Shown: positions 15,700 to 24,626 of the stretch, in pieces
Layout of the letters: each line of letters starts with the position of its first letter
Numbering within the stretch: position 1 is the stretch's first letter
Origin: Elusimicrobiota bacterium
GTDB lineage: Bacteria; Elusimicrobiota; Elusimicrobia; UBA1565; JACRDR01
Length of the DNA stretch: 37,009 nucleotides
Assembly: GCA_016207565.1 (NCBI GenBank)
Contig: JACQPK010000032.1
Span: 1 to 37,009 of the forward strand
Direction: 5' to 3'
The notes under the pieces: generated by a model
Database searches by the model: none
The model's input: the letters and a program-made list of their open reading frames with translations, nothing else
Told to the model about the DNA's origin: nothing
Position numbers and translations under genes: made by a program

Positions 15700-16551
15700 T
15701 CAGACCGGCACGACGACGGTCTTTCCGTCCCGCTCCACGAGCTTTCCCGCGCGTTGTCTCGGGTCGTGCTGGAACAGGAGCGTCCAGTCCTCTTTCAGCG
15801 CCCGCGCGAGCAGCCCGCGCTTGGCCTCGAGCGTGTGCACGGGGAACAGGTCGTAGGCCATGATCCACGGCAGCGGCACGTGCGACATGGTGGGGATGAG
15901 ATCGCCGAAATAGATCGCGCGCTGCCCTTCCGAGTCGATCATCACGCATTGGTGCCCCCGCGTGTGGCCGCCGGACTTGAGCACCTTGAGCCCGGGCTCG
16001 AGCTCGTACTCGCCGGTCACCAGCTCGAGCGCCTTGGCGTCGTCGAGCGGCGCGTAGTTCTCGGGCAGGTACGACGCCCGGTTGCGCTCGTGCGGCGACT
16101 GCGCGTCCTCCCACTCCTCCTTCTGGATGACGTAGCGAGCCTGCGGGAACTGTGGCGCCGGCCTGCCATCCGCTCCGAGCTCGGTGTTGCCGCCCGCGTG
16201 GTCGAAGTGGAGGTGAGTGTTGATCACGTAGTGGATGTCGCTCGGCTCGAGCCCGAGTCCCTTCAAGGCGTCCCGCAACGTGGACTTCCGGTCGACCGCA
16301 TAGAGACGCGTGAACTTCGGGTTGGCGTCGTACTTCGACGATAGCCCCGTGTCGACGAGGACGTTCTTGCCTCGCGGCGTCCGGATCAGCAGACAGCCCA
16401 GCTCGAGGGCGACGCGGTTCTCCGCGTCGGGCGGGTCGGTGCGTTGCCAGAGCGTGCGCGGGACGACGCCGAACATCGCCCCGCCGTCGAGCTTGAACCG
16501 CCCGTCGGAGAGCAGGTGCGCGGTGAACTGGCCGATGCGGAGCGGCTCCAT
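15700..16551 (-). CDS. MBL-fold metallo-hydrolase (lactonase-like)
   Basis: The 283-residue product has the dinuclear zinc set of the metallo-beta-lactamase fold: His113, His115, Asp117 and His118 in THLHFDHAGG, His196 in GGHTRGHQ, Asp217 in YFGDL and His262 in LFQHD. The spacing resembles quorum-quenching N-acyl-homoserine-lactonase-like hydrolases, but the substrate cannot be told from sequence. No signal peptide, so cytoplasmic. The start is preceded by TATCAT and 6 nt with no Shine-Dalgarno, which suggests a leaderless message; that -10 overlaps the stop of the upstream gene. Confidence 0.9.
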   Translation of the reverse strand: MEPLRIGQFTAHLLSDGRFKLDGGAMFGVVPRTLWQRTDPPDAENRVALELGCLLIRTPRGKNVLVDTGLSSKYDANPKFTRLYAVDRKSTLRDALKGLGLEPSDIHYVINTHLHFDHAGGNTELGADGRPAPQFPQARYVIQKEEWEDAQSPHERNRASYLPENYAPLDDAKALELVTGEYELEPGLKVLKSGGHTRGHQCVMIDSEGQRAIYFGDLIPTMSHVPLPWIMAYDLFPVHTLEAKRGLLARALKEDWTLLFQHDPRQRAGKLVERDGKTVVVPV

Positions 16552-16555
16552 GCGC

Positions 16556-18469
16556 CTATGATACGAAACGCGGCGGACGCGCGCCCAGGCCCTCGGCCTG
16601 GCGGATGTCGCCGCTCGAAACGAGCCATAGCGTCGTCGCGGCGTCCGCGCCCCCGCCGCCCCGGTGGTATGTGGCTCGCAGCTCGCCGCGTTCGGCGGCG
16701 AGCTCGTTGATCCGGCGAGGCGTCAGGACCCCGCCGTCGGCCGCCATCCATAGCGGCGTGTCCGGGAGTTGCTCGGCGTTCCAACGCATGAACCAGGCCC
16801 ACTGCGCGGCGCGCGCTAACAGCGGGTCCTCGCCCAAAGGGATGTGATACGTGGGGGAGAGATCGGCGGGATGCCGACGGTGCCTGTAGCTGTTGTGCCG
16901 CCGCCAAGTCGCCTCTTGGCCCTCGAACACGAGCCGCGCGGCGCTCGGGAAGAACAGGGCCCATTCGGCCGCGGTCTCAGCGACCAGCTCGAGCCCGGGC
17001 TCGCGGACGCTCGCGAGCGCCGCATCGAACTTCTCGTCGCGCACGACGCCGGTTTGCGAAACCGGAAGCGTCAGGTCATCGCAATCGAGCCAGCCGGCGA
17101 GAGCGCGCGGATCCGTGTAGGCCTTCGACTCGGCGCACCGGACGCCCAGGTAGTGCAGCGCCAGCCGGCTGCCGAACGTCCCCGTAGGCCCGCCGTAAAT
17201 CCTGCCGCGGACGCCTCCCTTGTCGAACGCCTTGTCGGGCGGCGCTTCCGCTGGAGGCTCGGCGGGAGGCCGTTCGGCGCCGTTGATGATCACCCGGAGG
17301 CGGCCGGTGCCGCAGGCGTCCCGGAGCTCCCGCAGCGCCTTCCGCCGAAGCGCCCAGGCGCGGAAGAAATCAAGCTGGCCGACCGTCCACTGCACCGTGA
17401 CGCGGTTGGAGCGGTCCGAGCCGCCGAGGCGGAAGTCGGTGGCGCTGCGGATCCTCGCGAGCTTTCCCCCGGACTCCAGGTCGACCCAGGAGGGCCGCCC
17501 GCGGAGCACGGCGAGGACGGCGGTGGCCGTCTCGATCGCCGCGCGATCGTCGCGGCGGTCGAACAGGGCCCCGAACGGATCGGCCACGCGCTCGGCCGGC
17601 AACGGCTTGCCGTCGTGCTCGACCGTGATGCGCGCGAGGCCGGCGCCGACTCGCAGGACTCGCGCGCCGGCGGCGGCCGCGGCCCGGGCCAAAGGCAGCA
17701 AGAACAGAGACGGGTCGGCGAGCTGGAAGGCCTGCAGCTTCTCGAGCGCTTTCTCGCGCGCGATGCGGAACTCCCCGGACCGCACGTAGGAGCCGCCGGT
17801 CGGGGACGCGGGCGCCGCGGGAGCGGGTTCCTCGGACAGGAGCATGAGCCGCTCCGTGTCCGGGGTCGGCCCGAGTCCCGACCCCGCCACGCGCAGGGCC
17901 TCCGACAGCACGCTCCAGTCTGCGCCCATGCCGTGGTGGAGCTTCAGAAAGCCGCTGGACGGCTTGTCCGAATTTAAGTTGAGGAAGAAGAACACCGCGT
18001 CGTCGCCTCGGCGGACGAGGACGGTCCCCGCGTTCGCCGCCGGGGTCACGCCGTAGTGCCCGCCGCGGCGGCCCGGGCGGAGGCCCCACCGGACGCCTTC
18101 CTCCGTCGTCTCGGCGGGCGCGGCGTCGTATTCGGGAATGTTGCGGAACGAGAGCCCGAGGAACGTCGGGGGGAATCCCGCCCAGACCAGGCGTCCTCCC
18201 GAGCGCATGAAGGCCAGGAGCCGGTCGTCGCGTCCGATCGCGGGCCCGTGGAGGTTGAAGAGCACCGTGGCGTCGGCGTCGCCGCGGGTCCGCACGGCGA
18301 GCCACTCGTCGAGCGCGCGCTCATCGAGGACGCGGTAGCCGCCGCGGACCGTGAGCGTCTCCGCGATCGCTTCGGGCTCGTCGATCCAGCCGGGATCGAC
18401 CTTCGGGTCGTAGAATACGACGCGCGTCGCCTCGCCGGGCCGGTCCTGAAACGGCGCGGCGGGGAGCAT
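16556..18469 (-). CDS. Large protein of unknown function, possible degenerate GHKL/HSP90-like core
   Basis: The 637-residue product has no signal peptide and no family that I can name with confidence. Residues 1-200 hold a Rossmann-like opening (TRVVFYDPKVDPGW, ATVLFNLHGPAIGRDD, GGRLVWAGFPP). A central block (ALEKLQAFQLADPSLFLLPL, then a DGKPLPAE-type segment) resembles the start of GHKL/HSP90-type ATPase folds in layout, where a helix is followed by a DGxP strand, but the nucleotide-binding Asn and DxGxG motifs are not seen. If related, it would be a non-ATPase derivative. The C-terminus is Trp/Arg-rich. The start has no clear ribosome site. It lies between the SEC-C gene and the MBL hydrolase on the same strand, about 10 nt from the former. 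Confidence 0.75.
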   Translation of the reverse strand: MLPAAPFQDRPGEATRVVFYDPKVDPGWIDEPEAIAETLTVRGGYRVLDERALDEWLAVRTRGDADATVLFNLHGPAIGRDDRLLAFMRSGGRLVWAGFPPTFLGLSFRNIPEYDAAPAETTEEGVRWGLRPGRRGGHYGVTPAANAGTVLVRRGDDAVFFFLNLNSDKPSSGFLKLHHGMGADWSVLSEALRVAGSGLGPTPDTERLMLLSEEPAPAAPASPTGGSYVRSGEFRIAREKALEKLQAFQLADPSLFLLPLARAAAAAGARVLRVGAGLARITVEHDGKPLPAERVADPFGALFDRRDDRAAIETATAVLAVLRGRPSWVDLESGGKLARIRSATDFRLGGSDRSNRVTVQWTVGQLDFFRAWALRRKALRELRDACGTGRLRVIINGAERPPAEPPAEAPPDKAFDKGGVRGRIYGGPTGTFGSRLALHYLGVRCAESKAYTDPRALAGWLDCDDLTLPVSQTGVVRDEKFDAALASVREPGLELVAETAAEWALFFPSAARLVFEGQEATWRRHNSYRHRRHPADLSPTYHIPLGEDPLLARAAQWAWFMRWNAEQLPDTPLWMAADGGVLTPRRINELAAERGELRATYHRGGGGADAATTLWLVSSGDIRQAEGLGARPPRFVS

Positions 18470-18478
18470 CCGTCTAGT

Positions 18479-18916
18479 TCAGGCGGAGGCGCCGTGGCAC
18501 TTCTTGAATTTCTTCCCGCTTCCGCAATGGCAGGGGGCGTTGCGGCCGATGTCGGGGCCGGTCTTCACGAACGTCTCCTGCTTGGCCTCGCCTTGGCCGA
18601 GCGTCCCGGACTCGAGGTCCTTTTGGTGCTCGGCGAGCCAGGCCTGCACCGCCTTCGGGTCTTTCACGTCGACGCCCGCCGCCTGCATGCGCGCGGCGAC
18701 GGCCTTGATCTGCTGCAGGAAGGCCGGGTTTTTCCAGTGCCGGAAGAACTGCCCGAGCATGCCTTTCTTCTCGAGCTCCTTGAAGTCGGGCATGGCGCCT
18801 TCGGCGCCTTCCTTCTCGGCCTGCTTCGTCGCGGCCGCGACCGCGGCCTTGGCCGCGATCTCCGCGGTCTTGCCGGTGATCTTCTCCTTCAGCTTCTCAA
18901 AGACGTTCCATCCCAT
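18479..18916 (-). CDS. SEC-C motif protein
   Basis: The 145-residue product ends in the SEC-C zinc motif [20 protein letters not shown] (C-x-C-x8-C-H), as found at the C-terminus of SecA and many small zinc proteins. The N-terminal part is an Ala/Lys-rich helix ([22 protein letters not shown]), followed by a helical block around [16 protein letters not shown]. The zinc motif likely mediates protein or ribosome contacts; the specific partner is unknown. A good Shine-Dalgarno (GGGAGG, 6 nt before ATG) lies inside the end of the preceding gene, with which it overlaps by 20 nt, so the two are translated from one message. Confidence 0.88.
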   Translation of the reverse strand: MGWNVFEKLKEKITGKTAEIAAKAAVAAATKQAEKEGAEGAMPDFKELEKKGMLGQFFRHWKNPAFLQQIKAVAARMQAAGVDVKDPKAVQAWLAEHQKDLESGTLGQGEAKQETFVKTGPDIGRNAPCHCGSGKKFKKCHGASA

Positions 18917-19802
18917 CGTGGACCTCCCGCCCGAGTTCGTCGGGGTGCAGGATCGCCGCCAGGATCTCGAGGGACTCCGCGAGCCTCGGCCCCGGGCGGT
19001 TGAAGAACTGGTTCCCGTCGACGGCGTAGACGCGGCGCTCCCGGACCGCGCGCAGCTTCTCCCAGCCGGGCCGGCCGAGGAGCGCCTGCGTCTCGAGCCG
19101 GGTACGGGCCAGATCGAAGCCGCAGGGCAGCGCGACGATCACGTCCGGGTCGGCGGCCGCGAGCGCCTCGAACGTCATCTGGGGCGAGTGCTTGCCCGCC
19201 TCGCCGAAGAGGTTCTCGCCGCCGGCCAGGGCCACGAGCTCCGGCATCCAGTTGCCCGCGGCCATCAGGGGGTCGAGCCACTCGACGCACGCGACGCGCG
19301 TCCTGGGCAGGTCGCGCGCGCGATCGGCGACGGCCTTCATGCGCGCCCGGAGGCGGTGGATGAGGCCCTCGCCCGCCGCCTCGGCTCCCAGGGCGTCCGC
19401 CACCTTCCGGATGTCGCTGAAGACGTCCTCGAGCGCGTTCGGCTCGAGCGCGACCACCTTCGCCGAGACGCCGAGCTCGCGCCCGATCGCCGCCTCGACA
19501 TCCTTCAGGCTCACCGCGCACACCTCGCACTGCGTCTGCGTCACGATGACGTCGGGCGTGAGCGCCTTCAGCCGCTCGCCGTCGACGCGGTAGATCGAAA
19601 CCGCGTCTTTGAGGAGCGTCTTGACCTGCTCGTCGATCGAGCGGCTCGAGGCGGCCGCGTTGATCTTGGCCTCGGTCAAGACGGGCAGGCCCCTGACGGA
19701 GGCCGGGTAATCGCATTCGTGCGAGCGGCCGACGAGGTGGTCGCCGAATCCCAGCGCGCAGACGATCTCGGTGCTGGAGGCGATGAGGGAGACGACCCTC
19801 AT
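18897..19802 (-). CDS. Cobalamin-binding (BtuF-like) periplasmic-binding-fold protein
   Basis: The 301-residue product starts [20 protein letters not shown] and continues [13 protein letters not shown], the signature of the BtuF-like/helical-backbone metal-receptor family. [15 protein letters not shown] and [20 protein letters not shown] are also typical. It lacks a signal peptide, unlike E. coli BtuF, so it may act in the cytoplasm or be a corrinoid-handling protein; many such proteins are annotated only as cobalamin-binding. No transporter permease is next to it. It sits 6 nt after the saccharopine-dehydrogenase-like gene and overlaps the SEC-C gene. Confidence 0.85.
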   Translation of the reverse strand: MRVVSLIASSTEIVCALGFGDHLVGRSHECDYPASVRGLPVLTEAKINAAASSRSIDEQVKTLLKDAVSIYRVDGERLKALTPDVIVTQTQCEVCAVSLKDVEAAIGRELGVSAKVVALEPNALEDVFSDIRKVADALGAEAAGEGLIHRLRARMKAVADRARDLPRTRVACVEWLDPLMAAGNWMPELVALAGGENLFGEAGKHSPQMTFEALAAADPDVIVALPCGFDLARTRLETQALLGRPGWEKLRAVRERRVYAVDGNQFFNRPGPRLAESLEILAAILHPDELGREVHDGMERL

Positions 19803-19808
19803 GGCGCC

Positions 19809-21026
19809 TCAGGCCGCGACTTTCTCGCGCGCGCCTTTTTTGGCCTTGGCCGCGGTCGCGGCCGGCGCGTCCTCGAGCCAGCGGAACTGCCACGAGATGT
19901 TGAGGCCGCGCTTCTTCATCTCCTCGAAGAACGGCTCCGCCGGGATGCCGAGCTCGACCGGGTAGGCCCCGGGCTTGTCGATGACCTTGGTGGCGAGCAT
20001 CTGCGCGGCGATCGAGGCCGGCCAGCCCGTGGTGCGCATCATCGCGGTCATCTTGCTCTTATCGTCGAAGTAGTCGAGCATGTCGTAGACGATCTCGGCG
20101 CGCCGGCCGTCCTTCTCGCCGCGGACCGTGGAGTGGATGATGACCAGGTCCTTGTCGTTCGGGCGCTCGAAGTGCTGCCGGAAGAGCTTCGCGCTGAGCT
20201 CGCGCGGGGCCAGGGTGGCGCCGTTGACCTGCAGCTTCTCCTCGCTGAAGAATCCCATGGTGTTGAGCGCGTTGATGACCGCGATGTGGCCCGGGTAACG
20301 GATGAGCTTGCAGTCCATGCTCCGGACCTTGCCTTCGTAGGTGTAGGCGAGCGTGGACAGACCGCCGGCCGCGTGGGCGGCCTCGCAGCGGCCGAGCGGC
20401 TTGGGCAGCTCGATCTCCTCGGTCTCGGAGAGGCCGGGCACCGTCACGCGCTTGCCGTCGCGGATCGCGGTGGCGTCGGCGACGTACTCGTTGATGAGGC
20501 CGTGCTCCGAGAAGGTGAGGAGGTAGTTCATCGGCGGCTTCGGCTTCTGCGGAAGGCCGCCGTCGCGCAGCAGCACCTCATCCACCTCGTCGAGCTGCGC
20601 GATGCCGTGCGCGGCGATCGTGCTCGTCGTGCCCGGGCCGAGGCCCACGTCGGGGAGGATCGTGACGCCCGCCTTCGCCGCGAGCGGCCCCAGCTTGAGC
20701 TCCTGGAGGACGACGTCCGTGTTGCCGCCGAGGTCGACGAAGTGGACCTTCGCCTCGATCGCCGCTTTGGCGAGCTCGAGGTTCAGGAAGTAAGGGACGC
20801 AGCTGATGAGCACATTGCGGCCGCGCGCGAGCTCGACCACGCGCTTGGTGTCGGACGCCGAGAGCTGGACCGTCTCGACCTTCTTCGACTTGAGCCAGGT
20901 CGCGGCCTTGGCGAGGTTTTCGGCGGAGGAGTCGGCCAAGAGGACCGACTCGACGGCCGGATTGCGGGTGAGGTCGTACGCGCAGGCGCGGCCCTGCATG
21001 CCGCTGCCCAAAATCATGAATTTCAT
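19809..21026 (-). CDS. Saccharopine dehydrogenase-family oxidoreductase
   Basis: The 405-residue product opens with a Rossmann NAD(P)-binding motif (MKFMILGSGMQGRACAYDL), then an acidic second strand (VLLADSSAENLAKA) and ISCVPYFLNLELAKAAIEAK. The segment HFVDLGGNT and GPGTTSTIAAHGI place it in the saccharopine dehydrogenase-like family. Possible roles are lysine metabolism or polyamine (carboxynorspermidine-type) chemistry; the sequence alone does not decide. The C-terminal 15 residues are Lys/Ala-rich. Shine-Dalgarno GAGGAA precedes the ATG. It heads an operon with the cobalamin-binding-like and SEC-C genes. Confidence 0.85.
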   Translation of the reverse strand: MKFMILGSGMQGRACAYDLTRNPAVESVLLADSSAENLAKAATWLKSKKVETVQLSASDTKRVVELARGRNVLISCVPYFLNLELAKAAIEAKVHFVDLGGNTDVVLQELKLGPLAAKAGVTILPDVGLGPGTTSTIAAHGIAQLDEVDEVLLRDGGLPQKPKPPMNYLLTFSEHGLINEYVADATAIRDGKRVTVPGLSETEEIELPKPLGRCEAAHAAGGLSTLAYTYEGKVRSMDCKLIRYPGHIAVINALNTMGFFSEEKLQVNGATLAPRELSAKLFRQHFERPNDKDLVIIHSTVRGEKDGRRAEIVYDMLDYFDDKSKMTAMMRTTGWPASIAAQMLATKVIDKPGAYPVELGIPAEPFFEEMKKRGLNISWQFRWLEDAPAATAAKAKKGAREKVAA

Positions 21027-21066
21027 GGGGGTTTCCTCGGGAAGACGACCCCCGAATTGTACCTAA

Positions 21067-21681
21067 TTACGAGTGGTAGAGGAGCAGGACGGCGCCGCCC
21101 CTGAGCTCGCCGACCAATTCGTCCAGGTCGGCGGGGTCGACCGCCGGGCAGCCCCAGGAGCGGCCGGCCATGCCGCGGTCGCGGATGTAGTCGCGCGAGA
21201 CGTAGTCCGCGGCGTGGATGACGACGGCGCGCGACTCGGCCATGTTGTTTGAGCCCTCGAGCCCGCGGAGCTTGAGCGAGCGGCCGTGCTTGCCTTCGTA
21301 CTCCTCGCCGGTCAGGTAGAGCCCGAGCGAGCTCTGGTGGCTGCGGGGCTCGTCCGAGAATTCGGTCGCGTAGAGCCCGCCCGAGCCCTCGCCGTGGGCG
21401 ACGTAGTGGTGCTCGACCTCGCCGTCCTTGAGGCTGATGACCGCCAGGCGCTTGGCGTTCGAGGGGAGATCGAAGTTCACGATCGCGACGTAGCGCGCGT
21501 TCTCGACGTAGTGGGTCTTGAGATACCCGAAGGCCTTTTGCACGGCCCGCGTCGGAATCTCGGGATTCTCGCGCGCCAGCCGCTCGGCGAGCGCGTCGAG
21601 ATCCACGTGCGGCGCTCCGGACGCCCGGGGCGCCGCGATCGTGAGGGGGACCAGAAGGACCAGCCAGGCCGGGTGCCGCAT
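21067..21681 (-). CDS. Murein L,D-transpeptidase (YkuD-type catalytic domain)
   Basis: The 204-residue product has a signal peptide (MRHPAWLVLLVPLTIAAPRASG), then HYVAHGEGSGG, HQSSLGLYLTGEEYEGKHG and the catalytic stretch with His156 (VIHAADY) and Cys178 in RSWGCPAVD. This is the arrangement of the L,D-transpeptidase (YkuD_2-like) group, which makes or edits peptidoglycan cross-links, so it acts in the periplasm. Length is normal. AATGCT with 6 nt before the ATG could be a leaderless promoter. The intergenic region behind it holds the GGGTCC element at 21718-21755. Confidence 0.88.
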   Translation of the reverse strand: MRHPAWLVLLVPLTIAAPRASGAPHVDLDALAERLARENPEIPTRAVQKAFGYLKTHYVENARYVAIVNFDLPSNAKRLAVISLKDGEVEHHYVAHGEGSGGLYATEFSDEPRSHQSSLGLYLTGEEYEGKHGRSLKLRGLEGSNNMAESRAVVIHAADYVSRDYIRDRGMAGRSWGCPAVDPADLDELVGELRGGAVLLLYHS

Positions 21682-21717
21682 GGCCTAAGCATTGGGGCCA
21701 CGAGGCCTAGATGAAGA

Positions 21718-21755
21718 GGGTCCCAGGGCCCAGGTTCGATTGGGCCTTTAGACCC
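21718..21755. other. Intergenic GGNCC-rich element
   Basis: GGGTCCCAGGGCCC (21718-21731) is followed by TTCGATTGGGCC and a GACCCAG end. A near copy, GGGTCCTAGGGTCC, is at 11523-11536, with looser versions at 23455-23465 and 34241-34256, all in intergenic DNA. Function unknown: it could be a terminator remnant, protein-binding site or short dispersed repeat. Confidence 0.35.
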
Positions 21756-22737
21756 AGTAGAGGAAGATCCAGAAGAACGCTGCCGAGATCGCCGCCGACG
21801 CGGGAATCGTCATGACCCACGCCCACACGATGCGGCCGCCCACGTCCCATTTCACGGCCGACATCCGGCGCAGGGAACCGACGCCCATGATCGCTCCGGT
21901 GATGGTGTGCGTCGTGCTCACGGGGACGCCGAGGGCCGAGGCCAAATAGAGCGTCGCCGCGCCGCCGGTCTCGGCGGAGAACCCGTCGAAGGGCCGGAGC
22001 TTCGCGACGCGCTGCCCCATCGTCTTCACGATGCGCCAGCCGCCGAAGAGCGTCCCGAAGCCCATCGCCGCGTGGCACGACAGGACGACCCAGGTGGGGA
22101 CGTAGAAGGTGTCGCCGAGCTTGCCGGCCGAGAACAGCGCCACGGCGATGATGCCCATCGTCTTCTGGGCGTCGTTTCCCCCGTGTCCGAGGCTGTAGAG
22201 CGCCGCCGACACGAGCTGGCCCTTGCGGAAGATGTGGTCCACCTTTCCGGGGCTGGAATGCCGGAAGAGCCAGTACATCGCCACGCCGATGATCGAGCCC
22301 ATGAGCATTCCCAAAAACGGGGCGAGGATCATGAACAGCACGGTCTTCTTGATGCCGGCCCAGACCAGGCCGTGCGTGCCCACCTTCACCAGCGCGGCGC
22401 CGATGAACCCGCCGATGAGGGCATGCGACGAGCTCGTCGGCAGTCCCCAATACCAGGTGAGCAGGTCCCAGGCGCACGCCCCGATCAGTGTCGCCGCGAT
22501 CACGCTGTTGTCGACGATCTTAGGGTCGACGATCCCCTTGCCGATCGTGTTCGCCACGTGCAGCTCGAAGAACACGAAGGCGATGAAGTTGAAGAACGCC
22601 GCCCAGATCACCGCCGTTCGCGGGGTCAGCACGCGCGTCGAGACGACGGTCGCGATGGAGTTCGCCGAGTCGTGGAACCCGTTGATGAAGTCGAAGGCTA
22701 GGGCAAGGAGGATCAGGCCGACGAGCTGCGGCTCCAT
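21748..22737 (-). CDS. PiT-family inorganic phosphate transporter (copy A)
   Basis: The 329-residue membrane protein has the two PiT signatures: GFHDSANSIATVVSTR near the N-terminus and GGNDAQKTMG in the middle, plus VSTTHTITGAIMGVG in the second half. It is a proton- or cation-linked low-affinity phosphate importer, in the short form (about 330 residues, against about 500 in E. coli PitA). About ten hydrophobic segments are visible. The start follows the DUF47 stop directly (TGA-G-ATG), so translation is coupled. A second, diverged copy lies at 24627-25622. Confidence 0.93.
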   Translation of the reverse strand: MEPQLVGLILLALAFDFINGFHDSANSIATVVSTRVLTPRTAVIWAAFFNFIAFVFFELHVANTIGKGIVDPKIVDNSVIAATLIGACAWDLLTWYWGLPTSSSHALIGGFIGAALVKVGTHGLVWAGIKKTVLFMILAPFLGMLMGSIIGVAMYWLFRHSSPGKVDHIFRKGQLVSAALYSLGHGGNDAQKTMGIIAVALFSAGKLGDTFYVPTWVVLSCHAAMGFGTLFGGWRIVKTMGQRVAKLRPFDGFSAETGGAATLYLASALGVPVSTTHTITGAIMGVGSLRRMSAVKWDVGGRIVWAWVMTIPASAAISAAFFWIFLYWV

Positions 22738-22738
22738 C

Positions 22739-23365
22739 TCAGCTCTGCTTGACCAGGATCGACTCGATGGTGTTCGCGACGTCCTCGCACTTGTCGATGG
22801 CCGCCTCGATCGCCTCGTAGATCTCCTTCCACTTGATCACGTGCAGCGGATCGGGCTTTCCCTCGAAGAGCCGCCCGACCGCGTGCGCGAGGGCCTGGTC
22901 GCCGGCGTTCTCCAGGCGGTTGATCTCGATGCAGTAGTCGAGGAGGCGCCGCGGGTTCGAGAGGTGCTTGAGCTCTTTGATGGCCTTTTGCACGTTTTCC
23001 GCGGACTGGTGGAGGATGTCGGCGAGGTCGACCATGTCCTTGGGCACCTCGGAGATCTTGAACAGCTTCATCCGGATGGATACGGACTGGGCGAGGTCGA
23101 CGATGTCGTCGAGTTCGCTGGCGAGCGCATGGATGTCCTCGCGGTCGAAGGGCGTGATGAAGGTTCGATTCAGCTTGTCGATGATCTCGTGCGTGGTGAT
23201 GTCGGCTTCGTGCTCGATGTCGCGCAGCTTATCGATCAGCGGCGAATCGGAGCTCCATTTTTGACACAACTCCTTGAAGAGCCGTGTCGCCTCGACATTG
23301 TGTGCCGCCTGCGCCTCGAAAAAATCGAAGAACTTTTCTTCTTTGGGGATGAGACTGATCGCCAT
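22739..23365 (-). CDS. DUF47 / PhoU-like protein (copy A)
   Basis: The 208-residue helical protein begins MAISLIPKEEKFFDFFEAQ and has LRDIEHEADITTHEI and TPFDREDIHALASELDDIVD, the DUF47 signature. Family members pair with PiT transporters and are thought to regulate them. The ATG at 23365 is chosen over an upstream in-frame start because GGAGG lies 9 nt before it and the N-terminus then matches copy B exactly. An extended -10 (TGC-TATCAT) at 23400-23393 gives it its own promoter. Confidence 0.92.
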   Translation of the reverse strand: MAISLIPKEEKFFDFFEAQAAHNVEATRLFKELCQKWSSDSPLIDKLRDIEHEADITTHEIIDKLNRTFITPFDREDIHALASELDDIVDLAQSVSIRMKLFKISEVPKDMVDLADILHQSAENVQKAIKELKHLSNPRRLLDYCIEINRLENAGDQALAHAVGRLFEGKPDPLHVIKWKEIYEAIEAAIDKCEDVANTIESILVKQS

Positions 23366-23392
23366 GGTATCCGCCTCCGCGCGAGCCGTGTG

Positions 23393-23401
23393 ATGATAGC
23401 A
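23393..23401 (-). promoter_or_regulatory. Extended -10 promoter for the DUF47-PiT copy A operon
   Basis: TG-C-TATCAT on the minus strand, about 28 nt before the ATG, with a Shine-Dalgarno in between. The other DUF47 gene also has TATCAT in a similar place. No clear -35. Confidence 0.45.
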
Positions 23402-23421
23402 TGACGGCCGCGGCGGCCGCA

Positions 23422-23442
23422 TCGGACGAAGGACCCGTCCGA
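23422..23442 (-). terminator. Short hairpin after the porin gene
   Basis: TCGGAC (23422-23427) pairs with GTCCGA (23437-23442) across a 9-nt loop, 25 nt after the porin stop. There is no T-tract, so termination strength is doubtful. Confidence 0.3.
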
Positions 23443-23467
23443 CCGAGAGGAATCGGCCCCAGGGCGG

Positions 23468-24616
23468 TTAGAATCGGGTCTGGAGGTCGAGCTGGAGGCG
23501 GCGCGTGGAGACGGGGAGCGCCGGGGTCTGCAGGCTCGAGTCGAGCATGCGGGTCGTGAAGAACTTCGCGCGCGCTTGGAGCCAATCGCGGAGGTTATAG
23601 GTCAGCCAGAAGATCCCTCCGACGCGATTGGTGCCCCCTTCGCCGAAGTCGGAGTCGGCGACGTCCGCCACGGTCACATCGGACTCCGAGTACTTCTTGA
23701 ACAGGCCGATCTCCCAGCCCCCCTGACCCTTCGCCTTTCCGAGGATCAGCCCGAACTGGTAGCCGTCGCGCGCCTGCGGTCCGCCGAGGTCTTGCGCCCG
23801 AGCGTTCCGCGCGAGCGTGAACTGGGCGCTGAAGGGCAGAATGATCTTGCCGGCCAGCTCCGAGGTCCATTCCAGCACTCCGAATCGATTGCGCAGGACG
23901 CCCGCGGCGGTCCGGCGGTTGCCCAGGTTGACGCCGACCTGAGAGAAGCCGGAGCGGTTCTCGTCGGACCACTTGTGGTACCCGACGGCCGACTTCAGCG
24001 AAGCCGAGCCCGGCATGGGCGCCTCGAGTCCCGCCTGCTGGCTAAATAGCCATTGGTTGCGGGCGGTGTCCGGGTCCTCGTCGGCGACCATCTGGAGGCC
24101 GTTCACGAAGACGCCCCACCCTCCCGCACGATAGCCGACGCCCTCGAAGAAGCCCTCGGGATTGAAATCGTCATCGAAGATGAGGTCGGAGGAGTACGTT
24201 CTCCACAGGAGGTTGGGGATCTTGCCGGACACCAGACGGATCGAGAGCGGCTCGTAGACCCGGGGTGACCAGCTCAGGTAAGCCAGGTCCACGAAGATGT
24301 TCTTTTGACTCCCGAGGTTGTCGAAGGTCTGGTTGTTCGAGAACTGCTCGCCGGTGCCCGCGCCGAACCGGAACGCCGCCATCAGCTCGTCCGGCAGCCT
24401 CAGCTCGGTCCCGAGGCGGAGCCGGTAGCGGAACCGCGTGCGGTCGGTGATTCCCGGGTCGCGCCGATAGATCGCCTCGTAGCGGCCGCGGAAGTCGCCC
24501 GAGAAGGCGGCGGATTTCACGAAGTCGGCGATCTTCAGCTTCGAGACGTCCTCCGCCCGCGCGGCGGACGAGGGCCAGAGGGTCGACAGGAGGATCGCGG
24601 CGAGGCGCAGGCACAT
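23468..24616 (-). CDS. Porin-like outer membrane protein
   Basis: The 382-residue product has a signal peptide (MCLRLAAILLSTLWPSSAARAE), then beta-strand-rich sequence with alternating aromatics (FRGRYEAIYRRDPGITDRTR, FRYRLRLGTELRLP, WGVFVNGLQMVAD) and ends QLDLQTRF, with the terminal Phe used for barrel insertion. It resembles Porin_5-type putative porins. The ATG at 24616 is preferred over one 45 nt earlier because AAGGAG precedes it and it gives a clean signal peptide. It follows PiT copy B by 10 nt, so DUF47-B, PiT-B and the porin form one operon, pointing to a role in phosphate or anion passage (inference). Confidence 0.85.
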   Translation of the reverse strand: MCLRLAAILLSTLWPSSAARAEDVSKLKIADFVKSAAFSGDFRGRYEAIYRRDPGITDRTRFRYRLRLGTELRLPDELMAAFRFGAGTGEQFSNNQTFDNLGSQKNIFVDLAYLSWSPRVYEPLSIRLVSGKIPNLLWRTYSSDLIFDDDFNPEGFFEGVGYRAGGWGVFVNGLQMVADEDPDTARNQWLFSQQAGLEAPMPGSASLKSAVGYHKWSDENRSGFSQVGVNLGNRRTAAGVLRNRFGVLEWTSELAGKIILPFSAQFTLARNARAQDLGGPQARDGYQFGLILGKAKGQGGWEIGLFKKYSESDVTVADVADSDFGEGGTNRVGGIFWLTYNLRDWLQARAKFFTTRMLDSSLQTPALPVSTRRLQLDLQTRF

Positions 24617-24626
24617 GGATGACTCC

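Noticed and set aside
18504-21104. 866-codon plus-strand frame opposite the saccharopine-dehydrogenase, cobalamin-binding and SEC-C genes
   Set aside because: Arg/Ala/Gly/Asp-rich composition without domains; the opposite-strand genes have clear motifs. High-GC shadow.
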